DNA of 64,000 nucleotides from Flavobacterium tructae (GCF_002217475.1 NZ_MUHH01000017.1:360991-424990); one strand, 5' to 3'; shown: positions 35,378 to 45,934, numbered from the stretch's first letter. The notes: generated by a model not told the origin, from the letters alone. Made by a program: numbers and translations.

Positions 35378-38353
35378 ATGAAAACAATTTACAAAAAGTT
35401 GTTATTTTTATTCCTCTTGTTGCCGTTTACTGTGTTAGCTCAAAGCACTTTAACCGGAACAGTTGTCGATTTGGCAACGGGACAGCCAATCCCGGGAGTA
35501 AATGTAAATGTACAGGGTGCTCCCGGTGGAGCATCAACAGATTTTGACGGTAAATTTCAGTTATCTAATGTAAAAAATGGGGACAAAATTTTGGTTTCAT
35601 TTATTGGATATAAAACGTCAACTGTAGCTTATAATGGTCAAAAAACACTAAACGTTTCTTTGGAAGAAGATACCAATCAGCTTAAAGAAGTTGTCGTGCA
35701 AGTAGGTTACGGTACGGTTAAGAAAAAGGATGCAACAGGTTCTGTATCTCAAATCGCTGCAAAAGACTTCAACAAAGGAATTAACGTGACTCCGGAGAGT
35801 TTAATTAGCGGTCGTATCTCAGGTGTGAATGTAACGGGAGGTGGTGCTCCGGGAGCTAAAGCAGATATCAGAATTCGTGGAGGATCTTCTTTAAATGCTT
35901 CAAACGAGCCATTAATTGTTTTAGACGGACTTCCGTTAAGCAATGCAGTACCAAGCGGTTCTACCAGTATTTTATCTACCATTGACCCTAATGATATTGA
36001 ATCTTTTACAGTACTTAAAGATGCATCTGCTGCTGCAATCTACGGATCAAGAGCTGCAAATGGTGTAATCGTAATTACAACTAAAAAAGGATCAAAAGGT
36101 GGGGTTAAAGTGAACTTCAGTTCTCAGGTTGGTATCAATACAGTAGCCAATACAGTGGATGTAATGAGTGCTGATCAATACAGAGAATTAGTAAAAACCA
36201 AAGGTACTCCTGCACAACAGGCTTTACTAGGGAATGCAAATACAAACTGGCAGGATGAAATTTTTCATACAGCCTTGACAACCAACAATAATATTTCTGT
36301 AAGCGGTTCTTTATTTGATAAATTGCCAGTACGTTTATCTGTTGGTAATATTGATAATCCTGGAATCTTAAGAAACACTTCTTTTGAAAGAACTACGACA
36401 TCGATATCGTTAAATCCGGTATTGTTTGACAATCATTTAAAAATCGATATTAGCGGAAATTTAGCTTTCGGTAAAAATCAATTTCAGGATGAGGGTGGAG
36501 TTATCGGAAGCGCTATCGGATTTGATCCTACGCAACCGGTTTATAAGACAGGTTCTCGTTATGGAGGATATTTTGAATGGTTGGAGCCAAACGGAAATTT
36601 ACCGTTATTACCAGCAAGAAATCCTGTAGCAAGATTAAATCAGGATAACAGAAGAGCAACTTCAACCAGAAAATGGGGGAATGTTAGAGTAGATTATAAA
36701 CTTCACTTTTTTGAAGATTTAAGAGTTGTTGCTGAAGCAGGTATCGACAGATTTGACAGCAGCGGATTTACTGAAGTAAGTACACAAAGTATTTTAGGAT
36801 TTCAGCCAAAAGCATTCAGCGATCCGGGTTATGTAAATCTTGGAAACTATTCGAGATATACGGATGCACTTCAAAATAAAAACTTAAATGCTTATTTTAA
36901 TTATACTAAAGATTTAGGAAAAATTAAAATTGATGCAACGGCAGGTTATAACTACCAATTATTTCAAAAAGAAAAATATTCATCTGGAGAAACAAGACAG
37001 CCAAATCCTAATGAGGACGTAGCTACAGATCCGGATGTGAACTTACAATCGTTCTTCGGACGTTTGAATTTAGGGTATGACAGCAGATATTTACTGACTT
37101 TAAATTACAGAAGAGACGGAACTTCTCGTTTTTCTAAAGACAACAGATGGGGAAATTTTGCAGGAGGTGCTTTTGCATGGAATGTTGCTGAAGAAGCTTT
37201 CTTAAAAGGGAATTCAACGGTTTCAAGTTTGAAATTAAGAGTGGGTTACGGAACGACAGGACAACAGGATATCTCTGCTCAGTACGATTATTTACAAAGG
37301 GTAACTTTAGGAACAATTAACTCACAATACATTTTTGGTAATACCATTTATCCAACTGCAAGACCAGAAGGATATAACGAAAATATCAAATGGGAAGAAT
37401 TGGCAGAATCTAACATTGGTATCGATTACGGATTCTTCAATGACAGAATTACAGGATCTATCAACTATTTTGATAAAAAATCATCTGATTTGTTAGCGGA
37501 TATCGCAGTTCCTGATGGTGCTAATATTAGAAATCAAGGTTTCTTTAATATTGGAAGTGTAAGAACAAAAGGGGTTGAATTTAGTATTGCTTCTGATATT
37601 ATTAAAAGTGATAATCTGACTTGGAATGTAGCTTTTAACACGACTTATATCGATCAGAATATTTCGGAATTAGGAATTACAGTTCCTGGTTTTCAGGGGT
37701 ACTTAACGGGAGATAATATCGCCGGAGGAAACGGAAATAAAATCCTGATTAACTCAGTAGGTTATGCACCAAATTCATTTTTTGTATACGAGCAATTATA
37801 CGATGCAAACAAAAGACCAATTGCCGGGGCTTATGTAGACAGAAACGGAGACGGAAAAATTGATACGGCTGACCGTTACAGAGCTGGAAAAGCTGCACCT
37901 GATTATACTTTTGGATTGTTTTCTACCTTAAACTACAAAAAGTTTGACTTTACAATGAACTGGAGAGCAAGTGTAGGTAATAAGATTTTTGATAACGTAA
38001 GTTCTAATTTAGGGTATTCTGATGCGGGATTAAGAAGACAAACAGATTTGTCTAACGTAAGTTCAGACTACTACAATACTGGTTTCACTTTTGAAGACAA
38101 TGGTACATCACGTTACTTGTCTGACTATTTTGTGAAAGATGCTTCTTTTATCAAATTAGACAACGTTACACTTGGATATACTTTTGATAAAACGATCATT
38201 AAAGGTGCTTCTTTAAGATTTACAGCTGGAGTTCAGAATGTTTTCATTCTAACAAAATACAATGGTTTAGATCCTGAGAAATTCAACGGAATTGATAATA
38301 ACGTTTATCCGAGAGCAAGAACATTCTTGTTTGGTGTAAATGCGAATTTCTAA
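35378..38353 (+). CDS. susC: SusC/RagA-type TonB-linked outer-membrane transporter
   Basis: 991 residues. A signal peptide (about 1-21, VLAQ) is followed by a carboxypeptidase-regulatory domain (about 24-95, GTVVDLATGQPIPGVNVNVQ), a plug domain with VGYGTVKKKDATGSVSQ and the SusC-type VLKDASAAAIYGSRAANGVI signature, and a barrel to the C-terminus. With SusD it forms the maltodextrin uptake pore driven by TonB. It is the first gene of the plus-strand operon susC-susD-susE/F. The palindrome and promoter upstream suggest control by the LacI-type protein. Confidence 0.96.
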   Translation: MKTIYKKLLFLFLLLPFTVLAQSTLTGTVVDLATGQPIPGVNVNVQGAPGGASTDFDGKFQLSNVKNGDKILVSFIGYKTSTVAYNGQKTLNVSLEEDTNQLKEVVVQVGYGTVKKKDATGSVSQIAAKDFNKGINVTPESLISGRISGVNVTGGGAPGAKADIRIRGGSSLNASNEPLIVLDGLPLSNAVPSGSTSILSTIDPNDIESFTVLKDASAAAIYGSRAANGVIVITTKKGSKGGVKVNFSSQVGINTVANTVDVMSADQYRELVKTKGTPAQQALLGNANTNWQDEIFHTALTTNNNISVSGSLFDKLPVRLSVGNIDNPGILRNTSFERTTTSISLNPVLFDNHLKIDISGNLAFGKNQFQDEGGVIGSAIGFDPTQPVYKTGSRYGGYFEWLEPNGNLPLLPARNPVARLNQDNRRATSTRKWGNVRVDYKLHFFEDLRVVAEAGIDRFDSSGFTEVSTQSILGFQPKAFSDPGYVNLGNYSRYTDALQNKNLNAYFNYTKDLGKIKIDATAGYNYQLFQKEKYSSGETRQPNPNEDVATDPDVNLQSFFGRLNLGYDSRYLLTLNYRRDGTSRFSKDNRWGNFAGGAFAWNVAEEAFLKGNSTVSSLKLRVGYGTTGQQDISAQYDYLQRVTLGTINSQYIFGNTIYPTARPEGYNENIKWEELAESNIGIDYGFFNDRITGSINYFDKKSSDLLADIAVPDGANIRNQGFFNIGSVRTKGVEFSIASDIIKSDNLTWNVAFNTTYIDQNISELGITVPGFQGYLTGDNIAGGNGNKILINSVGYAPNSFFVYEQLYDANKRPIAGAYVDRNGDGKIDTADRYRAGKAAPDYTFGLFSTLNYKKFDFTMNWRASVGNKIFDNVSSNLGYSDAGLRRQTDLSNVSSDYYNTGFTFEDNGTSRYLSDYFVKDASFIKLDNVTLGYTFDKTIIKGASLRFTAGVQNVFILTKYNGLDPEKFNGIDNNVYPRARTFLFGVNANF

Positions 38354-38390
38354 TAGTAGACTGAAAATCAAAAATTTAAAAACAAACAAA

Positions 38391-40019
38391 ATGAAAATAT
38401 CATTTAAATATATATCTTATTTTTTCCTATTCGTTTTAGGATTAAGTATGACGCTTACTTCGTGTACGGACGACTTAAACGTGACGCCAAAGGATGATGA
38501 TGAATTTTTATCAGAAACCTTTTTTAAAGATCCGGCCTCGTACAAACAGGTTTTAGCTAAATTATATGCAGGTTTGTATGTTGGAGGTAATGATGGTGAT
38601 GGTGATGCGGCTATACCTGGAAAAAACCCTGATATCGCTGGACTTGGTGGTGACTTTAGCAGTTACTTAAGATTACTTTTTGTGACACAGGAATTTACCA
38701 CAGATGAAGCGATTATTGCCTGGGCTGATGGTACTTTACCAACTTTGAATGCGCAAACATGGTCTCCTGCAAATGAGTTTTTGGAAGGGACTTTCTCCAG
38801 AGCGTTTTACCACATTAGTGTTGCGAATGAGTTTTTAAGACAAACAACAGAAGAGAAATTAGCGTCAAGAAATGTTGATGCCAAGCTGAAAGCTGATATC
38901 GCTAACTTTAGAGCTGAGGCTCGTTTCTTAAGAGCTTTCTCTTATTACAACTTAATGGATTTGTTCGGAAATGTGCCAATTACAACAGAAAAAGACCCTG
39001 TTGGATTCTTTTATCCGGAGCAAAAAACAAGAGCGGAAGTTTTTGCTTTTGTTGAATCTGAATTGAAGGACTTAGACAATAGCTTAGTAGCTTCAAAAGC
39101 AAATGAATATGGAAGAGTGGATAAAACCGCTGCCAAATTTTTATTGGCGCAAGTTTATTTGAACGCTAAAGTATACATTGGTGTAGACAAGAACAATGAA
39201 GCTGCAACATTGTGTAATGAAATTATTACGAGTTCAGGTTATACTTTCGCAAATGTTCCGTACAGATACTTATTCTCTGCAGATAATAACAGAAATGGCG
39301 CTCAGTCTGAAGTTATTTTCCCAATTGTTAGTGATGGTAATGCCATTAGAGCAACTGGTGGAGGAATGAGTTTTATCATGCACGCTTCTATTGGAGGTAG
39401 CATGGATGCAGCATCCAGAGGAATGGATGGTGGATGGCAAGGGATTAGAACTCGTAAAGAGTTTGTAGCTCTTTTTCCTGATGCAACTGCAACAGGGGAT
39501 AAAAGAGGAACATTCTATACGAATGGACAATCATTAGACATTAATAATGTATCGACCTTTACGGATGGTTATGCAGTAACAAAATACATCAATAAAAATG
39601 CGGATGGTTCTGCAGCACAAAGAAATGATATTCCGGATATTGATTTTCCAATGTTCAGATTAACAGATGCTTATTTAATGTATGCTGAGGCTACTCTTAG
39701 AGGAGCTACCAGCGGTAATCTTAATACAGCTTTAGGATACGTAAACCAAATTAGAGGCAGAGCGGGTGCACCGGCAATTACACTTCCACAGTTAACACTT
39801 GATTTTATCTTAGATGAAAGAGGAAGAGAATTGTTTTGGGAATGTCACAGAAGAACTGATTTAATTCGTTTTGGTAAGTTTAGTGGAGGATCTAAAATCT
39901 GGCAATGGAAAGGTGGAATTATGGCGGGAGCAGCAACTGCATCTTTCAGAGATTTAATGCCAATTCCTGCAAGAAATATCCAAGCCAATCCAACATTGAA
40001 GCAAAATCCTGGGTATTAA
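38391..40019 (+). CDS. susD: SusD/RagB-type surface glycan-binding lipoprotein
   Basis: 542 residues from the ATG at 38391; an earlier in-frame ATG at 38340 overlaps the end of susC and would bury the signal peptide, so it is rejected. Lipobox LTSC near residue 25 marks a lipoprotein. The SusD helical-repeat fold is seen in FRAEARFLRAFSYYNLMDLF, NVPITTEK, LAQVYLNAKVYIG and LDERGRELFWECHRRTDLIR (all family hallmarks). It binds maltodextrin on the cell surface and closes over SusC. The gap to susC is 37 bases. Confidence 0.96.
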   Translation: MKISFKYISYFFLFVLGLSMTLTSCTDDLNVTPKDDDEFLSETFFKDPASYKQVLAKLYAGLYVGGNDGDGDAAIPGKNPDIAGLGGDFSSYLRLLFVTQEFTTDEAIIAWADGTLPTLNAQTWSPANEFLEGTFSRAFYHISVANEFLRQTTEEKLASRNVDAKLKADIANFRAEARFLRAFSYYNLMDLFGNVPITTEKDPVGFFYPEQKTRAEVFAFVESELKDLDNSLVASKANEYGRVDKTAAKFLLAQVYLNAKVYIGVDKNNEAATLCNEIITSSGYTFANVPYRYLFSADNNRNGAQSEVIFPIVSDGNAIRATGGGMSFIMHASIGGSMDAASRGMDGGWQGIRTRKEFVALFPDATATGDKRGTFYTNGQSLDINNVSTFTDGYAVTKYINKNADGSAAQRNDIPDIDFPMFRLTDAYLMYAEATLRGATSGNLNTALGYVNQIRGRAGAPAITLPQLTLDFILDERGRELFWECHRRTDLIRFGKFSGGSKIWQWKGGIMAGAATASFRDLMPIPARNIQANPTLKQNPGY

Positions 40020-40036
40020 CTTTATAAAACATTAAA

Positions 40037-41134
40037 ATGAAAAATATATATAAAATTTTAATCGCATTTATTGGTGTTTTAGCTGTTTCATGTAATGCCG
40101 ATGATGTAGAGAACAGACAAATTGTTGATGCTGTTGCGACACCTGAAATTACGGCACCTGCAACAGGAAAAGCATTTGTTTTAGATGTGGATAAACCTTC
40201 ACAGGAAGTGGCCAAATTTACATGGTCTAAAGCAACCTATTCTGCTCCTGTAGTAGTAAGTTATACGTTGTTGATTGATAAAAAAGGAGGTGATTTTTCG
40301 AAAGCAGTTACGCTGGAAAGAACCACAAATATAGCCGAGGTTGCAGTGCTTGCAAAAGATTTGAACCAGGCAGCGATTGATCTTGGAGCTCAAACAGAAG
40401 TGGCTTCTTTATTTGATGTCAAAATAGCGTCAAGCGTTTCAGGCGGAGTTCCACAGGTTTCTAAAACACTAATCACAATTAGTGTAACGCCTTATACCGG
40501 AAAAGTAGATTACAAATTTACAGAATGGTATTTAGTTGGTGATGCAACGGTTTCAGGATGGGACAATAATAAAGGAAACCAAATTTTATTCAGAAATCCA
40601 AAAAATCCTAACGAATATACATTTACAGGATTCTTTAAAGCGGGTGCTTTTAAAGCCATTAGTACTTTAGGCAGCTGGGCTCCAATGTATGGTGGTGCAG
40701 GTGATGTTTTAGTGTACAGAGGAAAAGAATCTGACGCTGATCCGGCTAGTTTTGTAATTGCAACTCAAGGGTATTACACCTTTAAAATCGATGTGCAAAA
40801 ACTAACGTACAAACTAACTCCGTATGATGCGTCTGCTGCTAAAACATATGGTACAGTTGGTATCATTGGCGATAGTACACCAGGAGGCTGGAATACATCG
40901 ACAGCGATGAAAAAATCTACGTTCAACGATCATATCTGGACTCTGGGAGTAACGGCGTTGAAAGATGGAGGGCTTAAATTCAGAGCAGATGATAAATGGG
41001 ACGTTTCATGGGGAGGAACTACTCCATTCTCAGGAGGAGGTTCCGGTGAAAATATACCAGTAGCAAAATCTAAATATGTTATTTATTTTAATGATTTAGA
41101 CGGAAGCTATTTAATGATTCCAAATCAGGAATAA
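40037..41134 (+). CDS. SusE/SusF-type outer-membrane starch-binding lipoprotein
   Basis: 365 residues with lipobox LAVSC (Cys19). An N-terminal SusE-type Ig domain (about 25-150) is followed by two starch-binding-like modules: WYLVGDATVSGWDNNKGNQI (about 175 on) and VGIIGDSTPGGWNTSTAM (about 275 on), each with the W-N pattern of CBM-type folds. It should hold starch at the surface beside SusCD. It is the third gene of the operon and is followed by a strong terminator. Confidence 0.92.
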   Translation: MKNIYKILIAFIGVLAVSCNADDVENRQIVDAVATPEITAPATGKAFVLDVDKPSQEVAKFTWSKATYSAPVVVSYTLLIDKKGGDFSKAVTLERTTNIAEVAVLAKDLNQAAIDLGAQTEVASLFDVKIASSVSGGVPQVSKTLITISVTPYTGKVDYKFTEWYLVGDATVSGWDNNKGNQILFRNPKNPNEYTFTGFFKAGAFKAISTLGSWAPMYGGAGDVLVYRGKESDADPASFVIATQGYYTFKIDVQKLTYKLTPYDASAAKTYGTVGIIGDSTPGGWNTSTAMKKSTFNDHIWTLGVTALKDGGLKFRADDKWDVSWGGTTPFSGGGSGENIPVAKSKYVIYFNDLDGSYLMIPNQE

Positions 41135-41150
41135 TTTTTTACTGAAATTG

Positions 41151-41184
41151 AAAGGGCTATCTGTTAGAAGATAGCCCTTTTTTT
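41151..41184 (+). terminator. Intrinsic terminator after the susE/F gene
   Basis: Perfect 12-bp stem aaagggctatct / agatagcccttt with a 6-nt loop and a T-run. It separates the susCDE operon from the secreted amylase gene. Confidence 0.93.
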
Positions 41185-41218
41185 AGTCAGACTAACTAAC
41201 CAACCAATCAACCACATT

Positions 41219-44092
41219 ATGAAAAAAACTTTACTATGGATCACATTTTTGTGGTCTGTGGCTACTTTTGCCCAAACGCAAACGGTAAGCTACTCCGTAA
41301 GTCCGTCAACTTTTGAAGAGACTACACCCATTACCATCACCATTAACGGTACCAGTGTTGATGAGAATAGCTGGGGAATTACCGATCATTCCTTGTATAT
41401 GTGGGCCTGGGCTTTTGATACCAACGATACTACTCAGAAGGGAAGTCCGGATAATGGTTCCTGGGATGCCTCAAGCGAGGCGAGCAAGTTTACCTATAAT
41501 TCGGGTACAGACACGTATACCAAAACCATTACGCCAACAGTTTATTACAATACCACAGGGATTGGAAGAATTGGTTTTTTGGTAAAAGCCAAAAACGGAA
41601 ATGGTGATAAAAAATCGCAGGATATTTTAGTAGAAGTAGGCAGCTTTCAGGTAAGCCTCACTAGTCCTGCAGAAAATAGTACAACAATTATTGTTTCAGG
41701 AGCAAATTTTAATATAGTAGCCACCAATACAAATGGTGCGGCAAGCTACCTCTTGAAGTCAAATGGAGCGACCATTAATACCAATACAAGTACGGCAAGT
41801 TATTCTTATTCTCACTCAAATATTACAAGCAATCAAATTTATGAACTGAGTGTGACTCAGGGAGCAACTACTATTGTAAAGAAGTTTTCGGTTGTGGTAA
41901 ATCCAAATACGGTTTTAGAAACAATGCCGGCGGACTTGACAGACGGAATAAACTACAATCTGGCCGATGCCACAAAAGCGACTTTGGTTTTGGATGCGCC
42001 TTTAAAAGACTTTGTATACGTTGCCGGAAGTTTTAATAATTGGCAGCCTTCATCGGCTTATGCTATGAAAAAAGACCCTGTTTCGGGCAAATTTTGGCTG
42101 GAATTAACAGGTTTGGTTTCAGGCGCAAATAATACGTATCAATATTGGGTGGTAGATACAACACCATTGGCTAATTCACCTTCGATGGTAAAAACGGCCG
42201 ATCCGTATTCCACTTTGGTGTTATCACCTTATGATGATCCTTCTATTCCTTCAGCTTCTTATGCCAACATGCCTGTTTATCCGGCAGGACAGAATTTTGA
42301 AGTTACCGTTCTAAAAACCGGACAAACACCATACAATTGGCAGGTGACCAACTTCATAAAACCTGAAAAAGAAAAGTTAGTAGTTTATGAAGTTTTGGTT
42401 CGTGATTTTGATGCAGCCAGAAACTATCAAAGTTTAATAGACCGTATCGATTATTTCAAAAACCTTAAAATAAATGCCATCGAATTAATGCCGGTAATGG
42501 AGTTTGAAGGCAATGAAAGTTGGGGTTACAATACCTCTTTTCATATGGCTTTGGATAAATTTTACGGGACTTCAGATAAGTTAAAAGAATTCATCGACTT
42601 ATGCCATCAAAATGGAATTGCAGTAATTCTGGACGTTGCTTTAAATCATGCTTTCGGAAGAAATCCTATGGTGAGAATGTGGATGAATGATCCGGATGGA
42701 GATGGTTTTGGTTCGCCAACTGCCGAAAACCCTTATTTTAATACAGTGGCTAAACATGCCTACAATGTGGGGGAAGATTTCAATCACCAGTCACTAAAAA
42801 CGCAGAACTATGTCGATCGTGTTGTCAAGCAATGGATCGAAGAATATAAAATTGACGGTTTTCGTTGGGATTTAACCAAAGGTTTTACACAAAATTGTAC
42901 AGCTTCTGATGGAGCCTGTACAGATGCCTATCAACAAGACAGGGTAGATGTACTAAAGAAATATGCTGATTATTCATGGAGTTTGGATCCTACGCATTAT
43001 ACAATTTTCGAACACCTGGGATCTGATACTGAGGAAAAAGAGTGGGCGAATTACAGAATTGCTGAGACACCTTCTAAAGGAGTAATGATGTGGGGGAAAA
43101 TGACAGGACCCTACAACCAATTGTCAATGGGGTACGCAAGTGAGAGTAATATTTCAAGAATGTCTAGCGGAAGTCATGGTTTTACCGCAAACCGATTAAT
43201 GGGATATGCTGAAAGTCATGATGAAGAACGTTTGATGTATAAAAACATACAATATGGAAATTCAGGAACGGGCTATAATGTAAAAACGTTAGATACGGCC
43301 TTGTCCAGAATGTCGGCAATTGGTGCCGTTTCGTTATTAGTTCCGGGGCCAAAAATGATCTGGCATTTTGGAGAATTAGGATGGGAGAATTCTATTTTTA
43401 CCTGTAATGATAATTCGGTTAACAATGATTTTGATGGCGTTGCAGGCGATTGTAAACTAGATACAAAGCCACAGCCTCAATGGGTCAATAATTGGCTGGG
43501 TAATTCAGCGCGTAGTAAAATTTACACTGACTGGGCAAAGATGATTACCTTGAAAATAAAGGAGCCTGTGTTTTTAGGAACTCCTGTAATTGCAAATACA
43601 AATTCTTTATCAGTTAATATTAAAATTACAAATCCGGCCTTGTCTTCAACTCAGTTAAAGGATGTTTTAATAGTGGCAAATTTTGATGTTACTGCACAAA
43701 ATGTTCCAACAGGTTTTCAATATACAGGTACCTGGTATAATTTGATGGACAATACTACTATTAATGTTACTGACGTAAATGCTCCCTTAAATCTTCCTGC
43801 GGGAGAGTATAGAATTTATGGTAATAAAGTAGCAAATTTAGCCATTACGGATTTTGAAAAAGGAAGTGCAGTTCATCTGTATCCCAACCCGGTTACAGAC
43901 TATTTTACTTTAAATGTACCAGTGTCAAAAGTTCAGGTATATGCAGTTTCGGGGCAATTAGTGAAAAGCTTTAATGCGAAAGAAAATAAGGATTCTCAGT
44001 TTGCTGTAAACGATTTGAAAACAGGCTTATATCTTGTGAAAGCAGTTGATGAGAACGGACATACTCAGGTAATGAAATTTGTTAAAAAATAA
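41219..44092 (+). CDS. Secreted GH13 alpha-amylase with T9SS sorting domain
   Basis: 957 residues. After a signal peptide (about 1-18, ATFAQ) come beta-sandwich modules: an N-terminal one (about 20-140), an Ig-like one (about 143-230), and a CBM48-like one (about 250-330, VYVAGSFNNWQPSSAYAMKK). The GH13 barrel holds Asp551 (DGFRWDLTKG, nucleophile), Glu598 (TIFEHLGSD, acid/base) and Asp668 (ESHDEERL, stabiliser). The last about 75 residues (LYPNPVTDYFTLNVP...GLYLVKAV) form a type A T9SS sorting domain. It should degrade starch outside the cell and feed SusCD. Confidence 0.94.
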   Translation: MKKTLLWITFLWSVATFAQTQTVSYSVSPSTFEETTPITITINGTSVDENSWGITDHSLYMWAWAFDTNDTTQKGSPDNGSWDASSEASKFTYNSGTDTYTKTITPTVYYNTTGIGRIGFLVKAKNGNGDKKSQDILVEVGSFQVSLTSPAENSTTIIVSGANFNIVATNTNGAASYLLKSNGATINTNTSTASYSYSHSNITSNQIYELSVTQGATTIVKKFSVVVNPNTVLETMPADLTDGINYNLADATKATLVLDAPLKDFVYVAGSFNNWQPSSAYAMKKDPVSGKFWLELTGLVSGANNTYQYWVVDTTPLANSPSMVKTADPYSTLVLSPYDDPSIPSASYANMPVYPAGQNFEVTVLKTGQTPYNWQVTNFIKPEKEKLVVYEVLVRDFDAARNYQSLIDRIDYFKNLKINAIELMPVMEFEGNESWGYNTSFHMALDKFYGTSDKLKEFIDLCHQNGIAVILDVALNHAFGRNPMVRMWMNDPDGDGFGSPTAENPYFNTVAKHAYNVGEDFNHQSLKTQNYVDRVVKQWIEEYKIDGFRWDLTKGFTQNCTASDGACTDAYQQDRVDVLKKYADYSWSLDPTHYTIFEHLGSDTEEKEWANYRIAETPSKGVMMWGKMTGPYNQLSMGYASESNISRMSSGSHGFTANRLMGYAESHDEERLMYKNIQYGNSGTGYNVKTLDTALSRMSAIGAVSLLVPGPKMIWHFGELGWENSIFTCNDNSVNNDFDGVAGDCKLDTKPQPQWVNNWLGNSARSKIYTDWAKMITLKIKEPVFLGTPVIANTNSLSVNIKITNPALSSTQLKDVLIVANFDVTAQNVPTGFQYTGTWYNLMDNTTINVTDVNAPLNLPAGEYRIYGNKVANLAITDFEKGSAVHLYPNPVTDYFTLNVPVSKVQVYAVSGQLVKSFNAKENKDSQFAVNDLKTGLYLVKAVDENGHTQVMKFVKK

Positions 44093-44156
44093 TTTATCGA
44101 AATAAATAGAAAAATAGAACCTACAGGTAAAAGATTTTTGGTTTTGTTAGTGGTGA

Positions 44157-44194
44157 GAAAGGACTGTCTGTTTTTAGACAGTCCTTTCGTTTTT
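44157..44194. terminator. Bidirectional terminator between the amylase and MHS transporter groups
   Basis: Stem gaaaggactgtct / agacagtcctttc with a short T-rich loop and T-run on the plus side. It can end the amylase gene and, on the other strand, the small membrane protein gene. Confidence 0.88.
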
Positions 44195-44196
44195 AA

Positions 44197-44427
44197 TTAT
44201 CTTTTTATTTTAGTATTGTATTCTCCTGCTACAGCAAAATAGCCAAAAGTACCTAGCCCCAAAACAATTAATGGAGTAAGAATGAAAAGAATAATGATTC
44301 CGAATACAAGATCGTCTTGTTTGTCTGAAAGCAGTTTAGGTAAGCCAAATTCGAAAATGCAGAAATAAGTCGCTGCAATTGCCAGTATAATCCACAGAAC
44401 ACCTAAAGCTTGTTTAATTGAATTCAT
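44197..44427 (-). CDS. Small membrane protein downstream of MHS transporter
   Basis: 76 residues from the ATG at 44427; the in-frame start at 44484 lies inside the transporter gene and is rejected. Two membrane helices (QALGVLWIILAIAATYFCIF and DLVFGIIILFILTPLIVLG) with a short loop resemble the DUF6814-type proteins found next to MFS transporters in Bacteroidota (recalled likeness, not verified). It starts 10 bases after the transporter stop and may be a subunit or regulator of it. Confidence 0.7.
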   Translation of the reverse strand: MNSIKQALGVLWIILAIAATYFCIFEFGLPKLLSDKQDDLVFGIIILFILTPLIVLGLGTFGYFAVAGEYNTKIKR

Positions 44428-44437
44428 AAATAGTATA

Positions 44438-45934
44438 TTAAAGGTGATTTGTTTTATTTTTATTATCGATGTAAACCATTCCAATTACAAAACATACTGA
44501 GGCTATAATAATTGGGTACCAAAGTCCGTCAAGATAAAAATCATCTTTTCCGGCAGCTTTAGCATGAGTTACAAAATAAGTTGAAATTGCCGGGAGTAGT
44601 CCGCCAAAAATTCCGTTCCCTACATGATAGGGAAGTGACATCGAAGTATATCTGATTTTAGTTGGAAACAGTTCAACTAAAAACGCTGCAATTGGGCCGT
44701 AAACCATGGTAACAAATAAAACCTGAATGAAAACTAAGAAAATTAAAGTCCATTCATCATTAGAATTGATATTTATAATAACACTGCTTTGAGATTCTTT
44801 TTGATCGGCAAAGTTTGTTTTCTTTTCTGTATACGTAGTTCCGTCTGTATAGGTTTTTGAAATAGTGGTAATGGTTTGATTTTCTTTAAAAACAGCTGTA
44901 TTTGTAGTTGTTTTCTCGGCTATTTCAGTCTTGTGCTTTAGATCGGTTGTGTTGTACATCTTTTTGTAAATAGGTCTGTAAAACAAAATAGCAAGCAACA
45001 TTCCTCCCATCATAATATGTTTTCGTCCGATTTTATCACTCAGCCATCCAAAAAAAATAAAGAATGGTGTTCCGAACAACAATGCGATTCCCAGTAATTC
45101 ATCTACTTGTGACGAATTAATATTCATCACTGTTTTCATAAAACTCATGGCATAAAATTGCCCCGTGTACCAAACCACACCTTGCCCCATAGTAGCGCCG
45201 AACAATGCGAGTAAAACAAATTTAAGGTTATAGCGATTCCCGAAACTTTCTTTTAAAGGATTGGTACTTGTTGTTCCTTCTTTTTTAGCTTTGGCAAATA
45301 CAGGAGATTCATCCATGTTTTTACGAATCAAATACGAAATTCCAATCATCACAATAGAAACCCAAAACGGAACACGCCATCCCCAGGAATCGAAATCTTC
45401 GGGCGAAAGAATATTTTTTGTAGCTAATATGACCATCAAAGAAATAAACAAACCAACTGTTGCGGTAGTTTGAATCCACGAAGTCCAATAACCCTTTTGT
45501 CCCGCAGGAGCGTGTTCTGCAACATAAGTAGCAGCTCCGCCATATTCGCCCCCAAGAGCGAGACCCTGAAGTAAACGAAGAATTAAAACCAATAAAGGAG
45601 CTAAAAAGCCAATTGTTTCGTAACTCGGAATACAGCCAATTAAAAAAGTAGAGCCTCCCATTAATAAGAGGGTAGCCATAAAAGTATATTTGCGGCCAAT
45701 GATATCACCAAGTCTTCCGAAAAACAATGCCCCAAAAGGCCGCACTACAAATCCGGCAGCAAAAGTGGCTAAAGTCGATAAGAATGCAGCAGTAGGATTA
45801 TCACTGGGAAAGAATTTGGTTGAAATGACGACTGCTAAACTTCCGAAAATATAAAAATCATACCATTCAATCATGGTTCCCATCGACGATGCCGAAATTA
45901 CTTTCCAGATGCCCTTTGTAGAGGTATTGCTCAT
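44438..45934 (-). CDS. MHS-type MFS transporter with hydrophilic insert
   Basis: 498 residues, 12 helices. The start SSMGTMIEWYDFYIFGSLAV and the motifs RPFGALFFGRLGDIIGRKYTF and GLALGGEYGGAATYVAEHAP are diagnostic of the metabolite:proton symporter (MHS) group, which moves organic acids or amino-acid-like solutes. Between helices 8 and 9 sits a hydrophilic segment of about 70 residues (KTEIAEKTTTNTAVFKENQT to about SQSSVIINI) rich in Thr/Lys, longer than in most family members. Substrate unknown. Confidence 0.88.
   Translation of the reverse strand: MSNTSTKGIWKVISASSMGTMIEWYDFYIFGSLAVVISTKFFPSDNPTAAFLSTLATFAAGFVVRPFGALFFGRLGDIIGRKYTFMATLLLMGGSTFLIGCIPSYETIGFLAPLLVLILRLLQGLALGGEYGGAATYVAEHAPAGQKGYWTSWIQTTATVGLFISLMVILATKNILSPEDFDSWGWRVPFWVSIVMIGISYLIRKNMDESPVFAKAKKEGTTSTNPLKESFGNRYNLKFVLLALFGATMGQGVVWYTGQFYAMSFMKTVMNINSSQVDELLGIALLFGTPFFIFFGWLSDKIGRKHIMMGGMLLAILFYRPIYKKMYNTTDLKHKTEIAEKTTTNTAVFKENQTITTISKTYTDGTTYTEKKTNFADQKESQSSVIININSNDEWTLIFLVFIQVLFVTMVYGPIAAFLVELFPTKIRYTSMSLPYHVGNGIFGGLLPAISTYFVTHAKAAGKDDFYLDGLWYPIIIASVCFVIGMVYIDNKNKTNHL

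Noticed and set aside
38340..38390. Upstream ATG for susD
   Set aside because: It overlaps the end of susC and would place 17 charged residues before an otherwise normal lipoprotein signal peptide.
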